A DNA stretch of 64,000 nt from Cyanobacteria bacterium OH_CBrB_359 (lineage in GTDB: Bacteria > Cyanobacteriota > Vampirovibrionia > Gastranaerophilales > Gastranaerophilaceae), in assembly GCA_023433065.1 (NCBI GenBank), contig JAEZET010000003.1:124001-188000 (forward strand), given 5' to 3'. Shown in pieces: positions 53,041-63,390 of the stretch (positions within the stretch are counted from its first letter, which is position 1; every line of letters starts with the position of its first letter). Position numbers and translations under genes: made by a program. Below the pieces are notes generated by a model. It saw only the letters and a program-made list of their open reading frames with translations, did no database searches and was not told the DNA's origin.

Positions 53041-53681
53041 TAAATAAAACCATTCACTTCTAGAAGATTTTTATCTATTTTATTAGTATTATCGAACGAT
53101 AATAAAATTTTTTCAATATATTTTGCCGTAATGTCAGTTTCAATGTTAACAAAGTCACCGATTTTAACTGTATTGAATGTTGTTTTTTTAAGCGTTAGGG
53201 GGATTATAGTTACAGAGAAAGTTTTATTATTGATGTCTGAAATCGTTGTGCTCACTCCATTTATGGCTATACTACCTTTGTAAACCATATATTTTTCAAT
53301 ATTTTTTGGCATCAAAAAAGTAAAAACTTTAGAAAAGCCTTCATCCTTAATATTTGTACAATTCGAAACAGCTTCTATATGTCCGTTTACAATATGACCG
53401 TCAAGCCTTGAATTTGCTTTTAGGGCTTTTTCAAGATTAACTTTTTCTGAAATTTTTGCATTAGCAAAAGTTGTTATTGAAAGAGTTTCATTAGAAAGCT
53501 CTGTTTTAATATAGTCAGACTTAAGTTCTATTACGCTTTGGCAAACACCGTTAACACAAATACTGTCACCTAAAGAGATATCGTTAGTAATTAAGTCACA
53601 AGAAATTGTCAAAACACAGCCTTTATGTGTTTTATTTATATTTTTAATTTCGCCGATTTCTTCAATTAAACCTGTAAACAT
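53040..53681 (-). CDS. ribE: Riboflavin synthase alpha subunit
   Basis: A 213-aa trimeric enzyme that dismutates two 6,7-dimethyl-8-ribityllumazines to riboflavin. It has two related barrels: the first begins MFTGLIEEIGEI and contains SLGDSICVNGVCQSV; the second begins about residue 98 with DGHIVNGHIEA and contains YKGSIAINGVSTTISD, with a third LKKTTFNTVKIGDFVNIETD-type close. It is the first gene of the ribE-ribBA-GNAT operon. The 97-bp space to the divergent folK gene holds no recognisable FMN riboswitch. Length (213) is normal. Confidence 0.96.
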   Translation of the reverse strand: MFTGLIEEIGEIKNINKTHKGCVLTISCDLITNDISLGDSICVNGVCQSVIELKSDYIKTELSNETLSITTFANAKISEKVNLEKALKANSRLDGHIVNGHIEAVSNCTNIKDEGFSKVFTFLMPKNIEKYMVYKGSIAINGVSTTISDINNKTFSVTIIPLTLKKTTFNTVKIGDFVNIETDITAKYIEKILLSFDNTNKIDKNLLEVNGFI

Positions 53682-53730
53682 AGATTAACTTTAGCATAAA
53701 ATCCAAATTCAATATATAAAATCTTGTTGC

Positions 53731-53759
53731 TTGTAAATATCTGTTAAACGTAATAAAAT
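53731..53759 (+). promoter_or_regulatory. Promoter of the folK operon
   Basis: TTGTAA at 53731-53736, 17 bases, TAAAAT at 53754-53759, 19 bases before the folK ATG. The divergent ribE promoter would have to lie in the same 97-bp spacer. Confidence 0.5.
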
Positions 53760-53778
53760 AGTTTTTAAAGGAGAGAAA

Positions 53779-54288
53779 ATGCCAATAGCCTATTTGTGTT
53801 TGGGTTCTAATATTGAGGATAGAGTGAGTTACATTCAGCAGGCTACAAATCTGCTCATTGAGTCTAATCTTGTTAATATAATAAGAAGTTCTGCAATATA
53901 TGAAACTGAACCCTGGGGAAACAAAGAACAAAATTGGTTTTTAAATGCCGTCATTGAAGTTAAAACTTCTCTAGAACCGCTTGAACTTTTGGATTTGTGT
54001 CTGAGCGTTGAAGACAGGCTCGGCAGAGAAAGAATTGAAGGAAATCATTGGGGAGCAAGAAAAATTGATATTGATATCCTTCTCTATGGCGACTTGATTT
54101 ACCAAGATGAAAGACTTATTATTCCTCATAAATATCTAGATAAAAGAGCTTTTGCATTAGTTCCGCTTTTAGAGCTTATTCCTGATTATGTTCATCCCAA
54201 ATATCAAAAGTCCCTAATGGAAATTCATGAAGACCTTGAAGATTTAGAGGATGTGTATCTTTATGGAACAAGGTTTGAGTTTGAATAA
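53779..54288 (+). CDS. folK: HPPK (2-amino-4-hydroxy-6-hydroxymethyldihydropteridine pyrophosphokinase)
   Basis: A 169-aa enzyme of folate synthesis that pyrophosphorylates 6-hydroxymethyl-7,8-dihydropterin with ATP. The pattern is complete: YLCLGSNIEDR, the SSAIYETEPWGNKEQNWFLNAVIEV flap, EDRLGRERIEGNHWGARKIDIDILLYGD with the metal aspartates, and the IPHKYLDKRAFALVPLLEL end. AAAGGAG precedes the ATG. The stop overlaps the start of the flavoprotein gene, so the two are an operon. No other folate gene is in the window. Confidence 0.96.
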   Translation: MPIAYLCLGSNIEDRVSYIQQATNLLIESNLVNIIRSSAIYETEPWGNKEQNWFLNAVIEVKTSLEPLELLDLCLSVEDRLGRERIEGNHWGARKIDIDILLYGDLIYQDERLIIPHKYLDKRAFALVPLLELIPDYVHPKYQKSLMEIHEDLEDLEDVYLYGTRFEFE

Positions 54289-55489
54289 GAGTATTGCAGT
54301 TATTGGCGCCGGTCCTGCCGGGGCATTGTGTTCTATTTTGCTTTCAAGGTTTACTGATTTCAAAGTTGTAATTTTTGATGACAAACCTATTCTTCATTCG
54401 ATTTTGCCTACGGGCGGAGGCCGTTGTAATTTGTCATATTATGAAAATGATATTAAAGAATTGGTCAAATTTTACCCCAGAGGCGAAAAGTTTTTATTCT
54501 CAATTTTTTCAAGATTTAATGTTCTCGATACTATAAATCTTTTTGAGGAGCTTGGCATAAAAACATACGTTCAAGACGATTTGAGAATATTTCCAAAATC
54601 AGATAACTCAAAAAAAGTTGCAGATATATTAATAAATCATATAGAAAAATCTTCAATTGTCTTTCAGAAAGAAAAGGTGTCATCCGTCAAAAAAGAAAAT
54701 GATTCTTTTATTATTGCAACTGAAGCATCTGATTATAAATTTGATTATGTAATACTCGCAACAGGCGGAAAAGGTAACGGGGTTGATATTGCTAAAGCAT
54801 TAGGGCACAAAATTGAGCCTTTAAGACCTTCTTTAACCCCTCTTAGGATAACAGAAAAAGAATTTTATTCACTTTCAGGGCTTACTTTAAAAGACATTTG
54901 GGCTGATGTTTATTTTGGAGATTCAAAACTATTTACAACTTATGGCGATTTGCTTTTTGCCCATAAATCAATTACAGGTCCTTTGGTTTTTAAGATTTCC
55001 TCATTGGCTGCATATACTGATTTCAATGCTGCTGAGCCACTTATTTTAAAGATGAATATTTCTAATCTTACAGAAGAGGAATTAGTGCAATTTATTGAAA
55101 ATAACATTAAATTGCATCATCATAAAACTATAATTAATACATTTTCTCAATTAGTTAATAAGAATCTCTTAAATATAATTTTAAAAAACAATAATATTGA
55201 TTCTGAAAAGCAGATTGTCCATATGAATAAGAGAGAAAAATCAGTTTTAATAAAAGAGATTATTTCTTTTGAATTAAAAGTTATAGAAAGAATTAAAGGC
55301 GGAGAAATCGTCACAGCAGGCGGTGTATCACTTGCCGAGATAAATCCGAAGACTATGGAGTCAAAAATCTCAAAGGGTTTATATTTAATCGGTGAAGTCA
55401 TCAATATAGATGGCTTCACCGGTGGATTTAATCTTCAAAATTGTTGGTCTTGCGCTTATGTTTGCGCTAAAGGATTATCTCTCTCTTAA
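54281..55489 (+). CDS. HI0933/YhiN-family flavoprotein (NAD(P)/FAD oxidoreductase)
   Basis: A 402-aa flavoprotein of the HI0933 (YhiN, aminoacetone-oxidase-like) family. The FAD loop SIAVIGAGPAGALCSILLS begins the protein; PTGGGRCNLSYYE, YVILATGGKGNGVDIAKALGH, KGGEIVTAGGVSLAEI and LYLIGEVINIDGFTGGFNLQNCWSCAY follow in order. Reductants and substrate are unknown. A TTG at 54281 with AAGG 7 bases before and an 8-bp overlap with folK is preferred; an ATG at 54263 would add 6 residues. The end overlaps the convergent Bax-inhibitor gene by 15 bp. The C-terminal region is slightly more diverged than the core. Confidence 0.9.
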   Translation: MNKSIAVIGAGPAGALCSILLSRFTDFKVVIFDDKPILHSILPTGGGRCNLSYYENDIKELVKFYPRGEKFLFSIFSRFNVLDTINLFEELGIKTYVQDDLRIFPKSDNSKKVADILINHIEKSSIVFQKEKVSSVKKENDSFIIATEASDYKFDYVILATGGKGNGVDIAKALGHKIEPLRPSLTPLRITEKEFYSLSGLTLKDIWADVYFGDSKLFTTYGDLLFAHKSITGPLVFKISSLAAYTDFNAAEPLILKMNISNLTEEELVQFIENNIKLHHHKTIINTFSQLVNKNLLNIILKNNNIDSEKQIVHMNKREKSVLIKEIISFELKVIERIKGGEIVTAGGVSLAEINPKTMESKISKGLYLIGEVINIDGFTGGFNLQNCWSCAYVCAKGLSLS

Positions 55490-56209
55490 TTTCGAGAGAA
55501 GTCTTAGCATTTCAATGTAAACCCAAACAATAGTTATTAAAAGCCCGAAAGCCCCATACCATTCATAGCTTTGAGGCAACAATCTTGCCGCACCTTGTTC
55601 TATAAAGTCAAAATCGATTATAAGATTTAAAGATGCAACAATAGTAACAATTACGCTGAATGCTATTCCTATTGGGGTTGCGCTGTAAAATGCAGGAACC
55701 ATAACCCCGAAGAATGAAGCTATAAAGCCTACCATATACAATATAAATATTGAAAAAGTTGCGATTATAAGTGTGCTTCTGAATTTTTCTGTAGCTTTAA
55801 TTATGCCTGCTTTGTATAAAATCGCCATTGAGAAAATTGCCATAAAAGTTAAGGCAACGGCCTGCATCACTATACCCGGAAATTTTGTTTCAAAAAATGC
55901 CGACATACCTCCTAAAAGCGCACCTTCTGCAAATGCATATACAGGAGATAAAACAGGAGCTAGATTTTGCTTAAATATAATTACAAAACCTACAATCAGA
56001 CCGACAATAAGTCCTGTCATCATTAAAATATTTACTTTATCAAGATACCCCAGCGCAAATTGTTGCCATACAACAAACCCTGACACTGCCATTATAGAGC
56101 AGAGTATTAAAAGCTTTGTTAAAGCTCCTTGTATTGTCATCGGAACACCGATTGCTGTAGGAATACTCCCTGTAAGGTTATCTGAAAATACGGGGTTTCT
56201 ACTTTCCAT
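55475..56209 (-). CDS. Bax inhibitor-1/YccA family membrane protein
   Basis: A 244-aa protein with about seven transmembrane helices. The N-terminal half opens with a polar segment (MESRNPVFSDNLTGSIPTAIGVPMTIQGALTKLLIL); the middle PVYAFAEGALLGGMSAFFETKFPGIVMQAVALTFMAIFSM and the late NLIIDFDFIEQGAARLLPQSYEWYGAFGLLITIVWVYIEMLRLLS are the usual family elements, with the acidic DFDF-like dyad that senses pH in the related YetJ Ca2+ channel. It may leak Ca2+ or act in membrane stress. The promoter includes an extended TGATATAAT at 56245-56237 on the minus strand. Function in bacteria is not firmly known. Confidence 0.88.
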   Translation of the reverse strand: MESRNPVFSDNLTGSIPTAIGVPMTIQGALTKLLILCSIMAVSGFVVWQQFALGYLDKVNILMMTGLIVGLIVGFVIIFKQNLAPVLSPVYAFAEGALLGGMSAFFETKFPGIVMQAVALTFMAIFSMAILYKAGIIKATEKFRSTLIIATFSIFILYMVGFIASFFGVMVPAFYSATPIGIAFSVIVTIVASLNLIIDFDFIEQGAARLLPQSYEWYGAFGLLITIVWVYIEMLRLLSKLRER

Positions 56210-56291
56210 ACTAAAATCCTCCTTTATCTCAAGTATATTATATCATAAGAAAATTACCTTAAAAAATAATAAAAAATTAATATTTTATTTG

Positions 56292-56320
56292 TTGTAAATC
56301 CACTATTCTTGTGTGATAAT
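56292..56320 (+). promoter_or_regulatory. Extended -10 promoter of eno
   Basis: TTGTAA at 56292-56297, 17 bases, GATAAT at 56315-56320 with TGT immediately before it (extended -10). It starts transcription about 35 bases before the enolase ATG. Confidence 0.6.
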
Positions 56321-56335
56321 CCTCTTGTAGAATAA

Positions 56336-57679
<1,344 letters not shown>

Positions 57680-57697
57680 TTAAATTCGTTTATATAA

Positions 57698-57734
57698 AAA
57701 TCTTGGGTCTTAACATAGGCTCAAGATTTTTTTT
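57698..57734 (+). terminator. Rho-independent terminator after eno
   Basis: AAATCTTGGGTC, loop TTAACATA, GGCTCAAGATTT. Twelve pairs with two G.U, followed by a T run to 57734. Confidence 0.8.
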
Positions 57735-57786
57735 GTTTATATCAAAAGAATCTTCATAGTATAATATAATAAAAATGGGGGAACTT

Positions 57787-59142
57787 ATGTTTGATATTGG
57801 GATAATCGGAGCAGGACCTGCTGGTTATACAGCAGCAATAAGAGCAAGCCAGTATGGTTTAAAGGTTGTTTTGTTTGAAAAAAACGAAATAGGAGGTACA
57901 TGTCTTAATAGAGGCTGCATTCCGACGAAATCTCTTTTGCATTGCGTAAAAATTTATTCTGAGGTTAAAAATGCATCGAAATTGGGTATTAATTCCGAAA
58001 ATATTTCATATGATTATTCTGTGATTTCTGCAAAAAAAAATGATGTTGTACAAAAAATTAGAAAATCATTGACTCAGCTTATTGAAAGTTACGGTGTAGA
58101 AATTGTAAATGCAGAGGCTAAAATAAAAGATAAAAATACAATTATTTCCCAAGGCAATAGTTATGAATGCAAAAATATAATTATAGCCACAGGCTCAATT
58201 CCAAATAATTTAGATTTTAAAGGCGACTACAGTAAAAACTTTATTTTAAATTCTGATGATATTCTATCTCTTGACAAATTGCCTGACAGTATTTTGATAG
58301 TAGGTTCTGGTGCTATAGGGATTGAATGGGCAAGAATCTTCTCGGAGCTAGACAAAAAAGTCTCGATGGTTGATATTGCTCAGAATTTGGTTCCAATTGC
58401 TGATGTTGATGTTTCAAACAGAATTGAGCGAATTTTTAAAAGAAAAAGAATCGACTATTATTTAAATACGTCGATTGAAATGATTTCAGGAACTAATGTT
58501 TTATTATCTAATCAAAAACAGATAAATACTGATTGTATTTTAGTTGCAGCGGGCAGGTCAGCTTTGAAATTAAATGATGATTTTTGCTTGAAAAATGTTG
58601 ATATGAATAAATTCATAGATGCTGATAAAAATAACAAAACATCAGTTGTTAATATTTATGCAATAGGAGATGTCAACGGAAAATCAATGCTGGCTCATAG
58701 TGCCATTCATCAGGCATTAGAAGCAGTTGAAAATATAAAAAACAATATAGACTCAGATTTTTGCCCAAATCTTGTGCCGTCTGTAATATATGGCTCTCCT
58801 GAAATCGCCTGGATTGGCTTTACAGAGCAAAAACTCGTTGAACAAGGAATAACTTACAATAAGTCATTATTTCCTATTGCTGCCTTGGGCAAAGCCCATG
58901 CGGACAATGATATTGAGGGATTTGTAAAAATTCTTGCCGATGATAAAAAAATACTTGGTGCGCATATAGTTTCAAATGAAGCATCTGCGCTTATCCAACA
59001 GATTGCGATTGCTATAAATAATAATATTTCACCGGCTGATATTGAAAAAGTTATATTTGCTCATCCCACATATTCAGAGGGGATTTTCGAAGCGATTTTG
59101 GGTTTGAAAAATATGTCTTTGCACCTGCCACAACCTAAATAA
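57787..59142 (+). CDS. lpdA: Dihydrolipoyl dehydrogenase (E3)
   Basis: A 451-aa flavoprotein that reoxidises dihydrolipoamide for 2-oxoacid dehydrogenase or glycine-cleavage complexes. It has the FAD loop IGIIGAGPAGYTAA, the redox disulfide Cys39 and Cys44 in GGTCLNRGCIPTKS, the NAD loop LIVGSGAIGIEWARIF, the FAD-binding YAIGDVNGKSMLAHSA and the base-bearing FAHPTYSEG at the C-terminus. The ATG at 57787 follows GGGGGAAC; an ATG 12 bases upstream lies on that site. No lipoyl E2, E1 or GcvH gene is in the window, so the complex it serves is not shown. Two overlapping TATAAT-like boxes precede it. Confidence 0.94.
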   Translation: MFDIGIIGAGPAGYTAAIRASQYGLKVVLFEKNEIGGTCLNRGCIPTKSLLHCVKIYSEVKNASKLGINSENISYDYSVISAKKNDVVQKIRKSLTQLIESYGVEIVNAEAKIKDKNTIISQGNSYECKNIIIATGSIPNNLDFKGDYSKNFILNSDDILSLDKLPDSILIVGSGAIGIEWARIFSELDKKVSMVDIAQNLVPIADVDVSNRIERIFKRKRIDYYLNTSIEMISGTNVLLSNQKQINTDCILVAAGRSALKLNDDFCLKNVDMNKFIDADKNNKTSVVNIYAIGDVNGKSMLAHSAIHQALEAVENIKNNIDSDFCPNLVPSVIYGSPEIAWIGFTEQKLVEQGITYNKSLFPIAALGKAHADNDIEGFVKILADDKKILGAHIVSNEASALIQQIAIAINNNISPADIEKVIFAHPTYSEGIFEAILGLKNMSLHLPQPK

Positions 59143-59215
59143 TTCCTTTACATAATCAACTTTTTCACTTTTTTAAACTATAATATTTATAAATAGACAT
59201 GATAAGGATATAAAA

Positions 59216-60694
59216 TTGAGCATTGATGAATTAATAAAATTAACCGCAACTGAACAAAGAAAAGCTCTTCTTGATAAAGAAGTTAAAGCGGTAGAGCTGG
59301 TTGAAGCTTATTATAATCAAATAGAAAAAATTGACTCAACAATCGGTGCATATAACTCTCTAACAAAAGAATGTGCTATGGAAACAGCAACTCAAGTAGA
59401 TGCAAAAATTCTATCAAATGAGCCGCTTCCTCCTTTAGCCGGTATTCCTATTGCTCTTAAAGATAATATGAATGTTTTTTCATATCCTACTACTGCTTCT
59501 AGCAAAATATTGGAAAATTTTATTTCCCCTTATGATGCAACTGTAACAAAAAAAATTAAAGAAAACTTTATGCCAATAATTGGAAAAGCAAACCTGGATG
59601 AGTTTGCAATGGGGTCAAGTAACGAGAATTCCGCTTTTAAAATTGTAAGAAACCCTTGGAATCTGGACAAAGTTCCTGGCGGCAGCTCTGGCGGTTCTGC
59701 AGCAGCAGTTGCATCTTACCAGACTACATTGGCATTGGGTTCTGATACGGGCGGAAGTATCAGACTTCCTGCAAGCTATTGCGGAATAGTAGGGTTGAAA
59801 CCGACATACGGAAGAGTCTCCAGATACGGCTTAATAGCATTTGCATCATCTCTTGACCAAATAGGACCTTTAACACGCTCTGTAGAGGATTGTGCTTTAA
59901 CACTTGATGCTATTTGCGGACATGATTATCATGATTCTACTTCTTTGAATATTGATTCAACTTGTTTTACAAAAGGTTTAAAAGATACTCTTAAAGGAGT
60001 TAAAATTGGTGTTATACGAGAACTTACAGGTGAAGGGCTTACAGATTCTGTAGCTAAAGCATTGAAAGAATCTATCGAGATATATAAAGAACTTGGTGCT
60101 GAAATTGTTGAAGTTTCATTACCGTTAATTAAATATTCGATTGGTGTGTATTACATAATTGCCACAGCGGAAGCAAGTTCTAATCTCGCAAGATTCGATG
60201 GCGTTAAATATGGACATCGTGCAAAAGATGCCGCTACTTTGATTGATATGTACACTAAAACAAGAGCTGAAGGTTTTGGTGATGAAGTTAAGCGTAGAAT
60301 AATGCTAGGTACTTATGCTTTAAGCTCTGGCTATTATGATGCATATTATAAAAAAGCCCAGCAGTTAAGACGTTTGATTAAAAACGATTTTGACAATGCA
60401 TTTAAAAATACAGATGTCTTAATTTGTCCTACATGCCCTCATACAGCTTTTGATATCGGTTCAAAAGTTGAAGATCCTTTAAGTATGTATTTAACTGATA
60501 TTGCAACAATCACCGCAAATCTTGCGGGGCTTCCTGCTATGAGTTTGCCTTGCGGCTTATCAGATGATAACATGCCAATAGGACTTCAATTATTGGCTCC
60601 GCCTTTACAAGAGGGCAAGATGCTTAATGTGGCTTATAATTTGGAGCAGGTTGTTAACTTTAATAAAAATATCCCTACAATTGCAAAAGTATGA
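59216..60694 (+). CDS. gatA: Asp/Glu-tRNA amidotransferase subunit A
   Basis: A 492-aa amidase that releases ammonia from glutamine for the GatCAB complex, which makes Gln-tRNA(Gln) or Asn-tRNA(Asn). The Ser-cis-Ser-Lys catalytic triad is seen in IALKDNM (Lys), VPGGSSGGSAAAVAS and SDTGGSIRLPAS (serines). The remaining pattern (VGLKPTYGRVSRYGLIAFASSLDQIGP, ALSSGYYDAYYKKAQQLR) is standard. TTG start at 59216 with AAGGA 8 bases upstream. The ATGA overlap (60691-60694) with the following exported TPR/NHL gene means they are translated together. A TATAAT at 59179-59184 may be its -10 box. gatB and gatC are elsewhere. Confidence 0.96.
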   Translation: MSIDELIKLTATEQRKALLDKEVKAVELVEAYYNQIEKIDSTIGAYNSLTKECAMETATQVDAKILSNEPLPPLAGIPIALKDNMNVFSYPTTASSKILENFISPYDATVTKKIKENFMPIIGKANLDEFAMGSSNENSAFKIVRNPWNLDKVPGGSSGGSAAAVASYQTTLALGSDTGGSIRLPASYCGIVGLKPTYGRVSRYGLIAFASSLDQIGPLTRSVEDCALTLDAICGHDYHDSTSLNIDSTCFTKGLKDTLKGVKIGVIRELTGEGLTDSVAKALKESIEIYKELGAEIVEVSLPLIKYSIGVYYIIATAEASSNLARFDGVKYGHRAKDAATLIDMYTKTRAEGFGDEVKRRIMLGTYALSSGYYDAYYKKAQQLRRLIKNDFDNAFKNTDVLICPTCPHTAFDIGSKVEDPLSMYLTDIATITANLAGLPAMSLPCGLSDDNMPIGLQLLAPPLQEGKMLNVAYNLEQVVNFNKNIPTIAKV

Positions 60695-61551
60695 AAAAAA
60701 TTGTTTTAGTTATTGCTTTAATTATCTTTTCATTCGGTCTTAAGAATGAAGCTTTTGCCGTTGAGTATGCATTTAGTGCAATAGATGCTTATAATCAGGG
60801 CGTTAGCCAGTATAATTCTAAAGCTTATAATTCAGCTATTTCTTCTTTTGAAAAGGCTGTTCAAATCGAGCCAAAATTTGTTGATGCTTATTATAATCTC
60901 GCAAGTATTTATGTTTATTTGAAACAATACGACAAAGCTATAACTGCATATTCAAATGCTCTCAAAATCAATCCTAATGATACTGAGACCATCTTAGAAT
61001 TAGCAAAGATTTGTTTTTTAAGAAAAAATTATTCAACAGCTGTTAAATATTTATCTTATGTCCCACAAAGCGCCCCTAATTATAAACAGGTTGAAAAAAT
61101 GATAACAGATGCAAGAAAACTTGCAGCACTTGAGCAGGAAAAAGCGCAACGCATGTCTGTTAAGAAAGCAAATCAGAATAAAAAAATAATTATTGATAAA
61201 TTTTCTTCCCCTACCGGTCTTGCAACAGATTCAAAAGGCAATTTATACGTTGCATGTTATTCTGATAATTCGATTATGAGAGTAGAAAACTCTAACAGCA
61301 GAACCACTTTATTCTCAAGAAGCCCATTAATTAAAGGACCCATAGGTCTTGCTGTTGATAAGTTTGATAATCTTTATGTTGCAAATTACGGAGCGGATAA
61401 TATTTTGAAAATTAGTCCCAAAGGCGAGATTTCGGTTTTTATGAACAAAGTTTATAAACCTTATTGTTTATATATTATAAGTGATGTTTTATTCATTTCT
61501 GAACAGTCTAATAATATTGTTATTAAATACAATTTAAGGAATATAAACTAA
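60691..61551 (+). CDS. Exported TPR protein with NHL/SMP-like propeller segment
   Basis: A 286-aa protein with a signal peptide (KKIVLVIALIIFSFGLKNEAFA), then two or three TPRs between residues about 28-125 (for example FVDAYYNLASIYVYLKQYDKAITAYSNALKINPND), a charged linker, and from about 165 two or three NHL-like beta-propeller blades: SPTGLATDSKGNLYVACYSDNSIMRVE and GPIGLAVDKFDNLYVANYGADNILKIS. The propeller is short, fewer blades than a closed ring, so it may be truncated or dimeric. It overlaps the gatA stop by 4 bp, but an exported protein with gatA has no evident shared role. Function unknown. Confidence 0.75.
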   Translation: MKKIVLVIALIIFSFGLKNEAFAVEYAFSAIDAYNQGVSQYNSKAYNSAISSFEKAVQIEPKFVDAYYNLASIYVYLKQYDKAITAYSNALKINPNDTETILELAKICFLRKNYSTAVKYLSYVPQSAPNYKQVEKMITDARKLAALEQEKAQRMSVKKANQNKKIIIDKFSSPTGLATDSKGNLYVACYSDNSIMRVENSNSRTTLFSRSPLIKGPIGLAVDKFDNLYVANYGADNILKISPKGEISVFMNKVYKPYCLYIISDVLFISEQSNNIVIKYNLRNIN

Positions 61552-61592
61552 ATATTAAGCTTTGTAACAATATATACTTTATATGCAATTGG

Positions 61593-61615
61593 TATATAAA
61601 AAAAGTTTTTATATA
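61593..61615. repeat. AT hairpin in the leader of the 61645 gene
   Basis: TATATAAAAA, loop AAG, TTTTTATATA, a perfect 10-bp stem, 30 bases before the ATG. It resembles the 26-bp palindrome at 6166-6191 in the leader of the RTX-like gene. Confidence 0.5.
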
Positions 61616-61644
61616 AGTGTAAAGTAAAGTATAGGAGTATACAA

Positions 61645-62385
61645 ATGGTAGATGCTCTCAGCTATGGTGCATACACTGGTAAAACAGGTGATCTTGGTCG
61701 AGAATATGATTTGCAATATTCTAGATACCAGCAGCTTTCTAACCTATATGGTGCTGTAGATTTCAAAAGCATGCTATTCCTAAACGGTGTTAATGGTGAT
61801 GCTGTTCTTCAAAAAATAGAAAACCATATTGAAGGTAATGAATCTATTGGTAATGGCGTTGAAACTGATTTGCTCAGTTGGGATCGTTATTTGTCAAGTT
61901 CAACTGATAAAAACGACATGGTTTTCCAAAGCAAAGATAGAAAGCTTTTTACAAATGTAAATTTTAACCATGACTATTATGAAGTTATGGATGCAAATAC
62001 ATTTATAGAAAATATTGGTTTGGGCGACATTGCATATGATACTTATGAAATCAATCAAAATAAAATAAGTTTTTATGAATTCTTATTTGAAGGTCTTGCT
62101 GATGGTCAAGATATAATTCCTCTTGGTTCTAATGCAGCCTGTAAGTGGGGTACATCTGATTATTCAATAAGAGAAGTTGATACTTCTTATTGGACTAAAG
62201 CTGAAGATAAGACAAATGAAGAAAGCGCTAAAGCTTATGACTCTATGGATATAATAAAAAGAACCATGCCTCAATGGATGACCGAAGAAATTAAATCAAA
62301 ACTTTCAACCTACAAAGAGGGCTCTACAGAATATTGGAGTAAATTCTATGAACTTGCTGTAGAATTGATGGATCAAGTTAAGTAA
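61645..62385 (+). CDS. Hypothetical lineage-type protein
   Basis: A 246-aa protein of unknown function. AGGAG at 61633-61637 precedes the ATG. It is soluble, acidic and rich in Tyr, Asp and Asn, with no signal peptide or cysteine cluster (a single Cys). The opening VDALSYGAYTGKTGDLG is slightly like the opening of the RTX-like protein (IDALNAGNYKYATGTGG), which also has an AT hairpin in its leader. The rest is not repetitive; helical segments lie near the end (DIIKRTMPQWMTEEIKSKLSTYKEGS). A strong terminator follows, marking a single-gene unit. It may be exported by a signal-less route, but nothing proves this. Confidence 0.55.
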   Translation: MVDALSYGAYTGKTGDLGREYDLQYSRYQQLSNLYGAVDFKSMLFLNGVNGDAVLQKIENHIEGNESIGNGVETDLLSWDRYLSSSTDKNDMVFQSKDRKLFTNVNFNHDYYEVMDANTFIENIGLGDIAYDTYEINQNKISFYEFLFEGLADGQDIIPLGSNAACKWGTSDYSIREVDTSYWTKAEDKTNEESAKAYDSMDIIKRTMPQWMTEEIKSKLSTYKEGSTEYWSKFYELAVELMDQVK

Positions 62386-62413
62386 AAAACAAGTAAGAAA
62401 TGGATTGGCAAAG

Positions 62414-62442
62414 AAAAAAGAGGTTTAAAACCTCTTTTTTTT
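62414..62442. terminator. Rho-independent terminator
   Basis: AAAAAAGAGGTT, loop TAA, AACCTCTTTTTT, a perfect 12-bp stem with A and T runs on both sides, so it serves the 61645 gene and the convergent kinase gene. Confidence 0.8.
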
Positions 62443-63277
62443 ATTCTGAAATAATAATGTTTTTAATTGCATTTATAAAGTTTGATGTTATTTTTTCTAT
62501 ATATTCAGCTGAAGTCAGACCGTTAACTACAATATCAGCTTCTTGCATTGTTGGTCTTATATAGACTTGTGCAGTTGAGTTTACGTCCGCAAACTGCATT
62601 TCTGCTGCTTTTCCGCATTTACCACGACTTTCAGCTCTTCTATACCAGCGTTCTTGAATTATATTGAATGGTGTAAATACATATACTTTTATATCATGAA
62701 CATCTTTTACATCCGGATTTAATACATATAAACCTTCGTTCAGAACTATGGATGCAGGTTTTTTATATATTTTGTTTGGTATGCTTTTACAAGTTACAAA
62801 ATCATAATAAGGTGCATTAATTCCGCAATTGTGTTTAAGACTTATTAGATGTGATTTCATTAATTCTAAATTAATTGCATTCGGTGTATCAAGAGAAAAA
62901 CCATTCAAGAATAACTTTTCGTAACTTCCTGCAGCTTTAAGCTGTTCCGACATATCATGATAATAATCATCACAGCATATCGTTGTGAATAAATCATCTC
63001 TTGAATTTTTATGAAAAGCCTTTGCGGCATTTTCCACAAGAGTTGTTTTTCCTGAGGCGGATTCACCTGTTATTCCTATTAAATAAGTAGTTTTATGAGC
63101 ATTGATTATTGTCTTTACAAGCTTTAGAATAAATTGTTCAGAAATTGAAAGAAAGAGCGGCTGTTTTTGTAATTTATCCTCTTCAATTATTGTTTTTACA
63201 GAATCGACAATTTTAAAAATTAAATTTACTTTATCGTTTTCTACTGAAATATTAGACCTGTTTTCTGTTAAATTCAT
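62441..63277 (-). CDS. Uridine kinase-like P-loop kinase
   Basis: A 278-aa P-loop kinase of the uridine kinase/phosphoribulokinase family. The N-terminal 50 residues are family-atypical. Walker A is GITGESASGKTTLV, the acceptor region CCDDYYHDMSEQL, and the segment ASIVLNEGLYVLNPDVKD carries the strand with the catalytic Asp/Glu, followed by the lid VFTPFNIIQERWYRRAESRGKCG. It may phosphorylate uridine or cytidine, or another sugar-like acceptor; the long N-terminus and the divergent acceptor loop leave this open. It stands alone; a TATAAT-like box lies at 63342-63337 on its strand. Its stop abuts the terminator shared with the 61645 gene. Confidence 0.75.
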   Translation of the reverse strand: MNLTENRSNISVENDKVNLIFKIVDSVKTIIEEDKLQKQPLFLSISEQFILKLVKTIINAHKTTYLIGITGESASGKTTLVENAAKAFHKNSRDDLFTTICCDDYYHDMSEQLKAAGSYEKLFLNGFSLDTPNAINLELMKSHLISLKHNCGINAPYYDFVTCKSIPNKIYKKPASIVLNEGLYVLNPDVKDVHDIKVYVFTPFNIIQERWYRRAESRGKCGKAAEMQFADVNSTAQVYIRPTMQEADIVVNGLTSAEYIEKITSNFINAIKNIIISE

Positions 63278-63390
63278 GCTTTTTCTTTCTCTAATTTACT
63301 GCTTAAACTATGATATCGTAAACGTTTTGTTTATTCATTATATTTGTATAAAAGTTAAAAAAACTTAAATTTGTCAGTGTGAAAAAATAA

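Noticed and set aside
53682..53778. Possible FMN riboswitch before ribE
   Set aside because: Only 97 bp separate ribE and folK, with no conserved RFN stem motifs, and a plus-strand promoter fills part of it.
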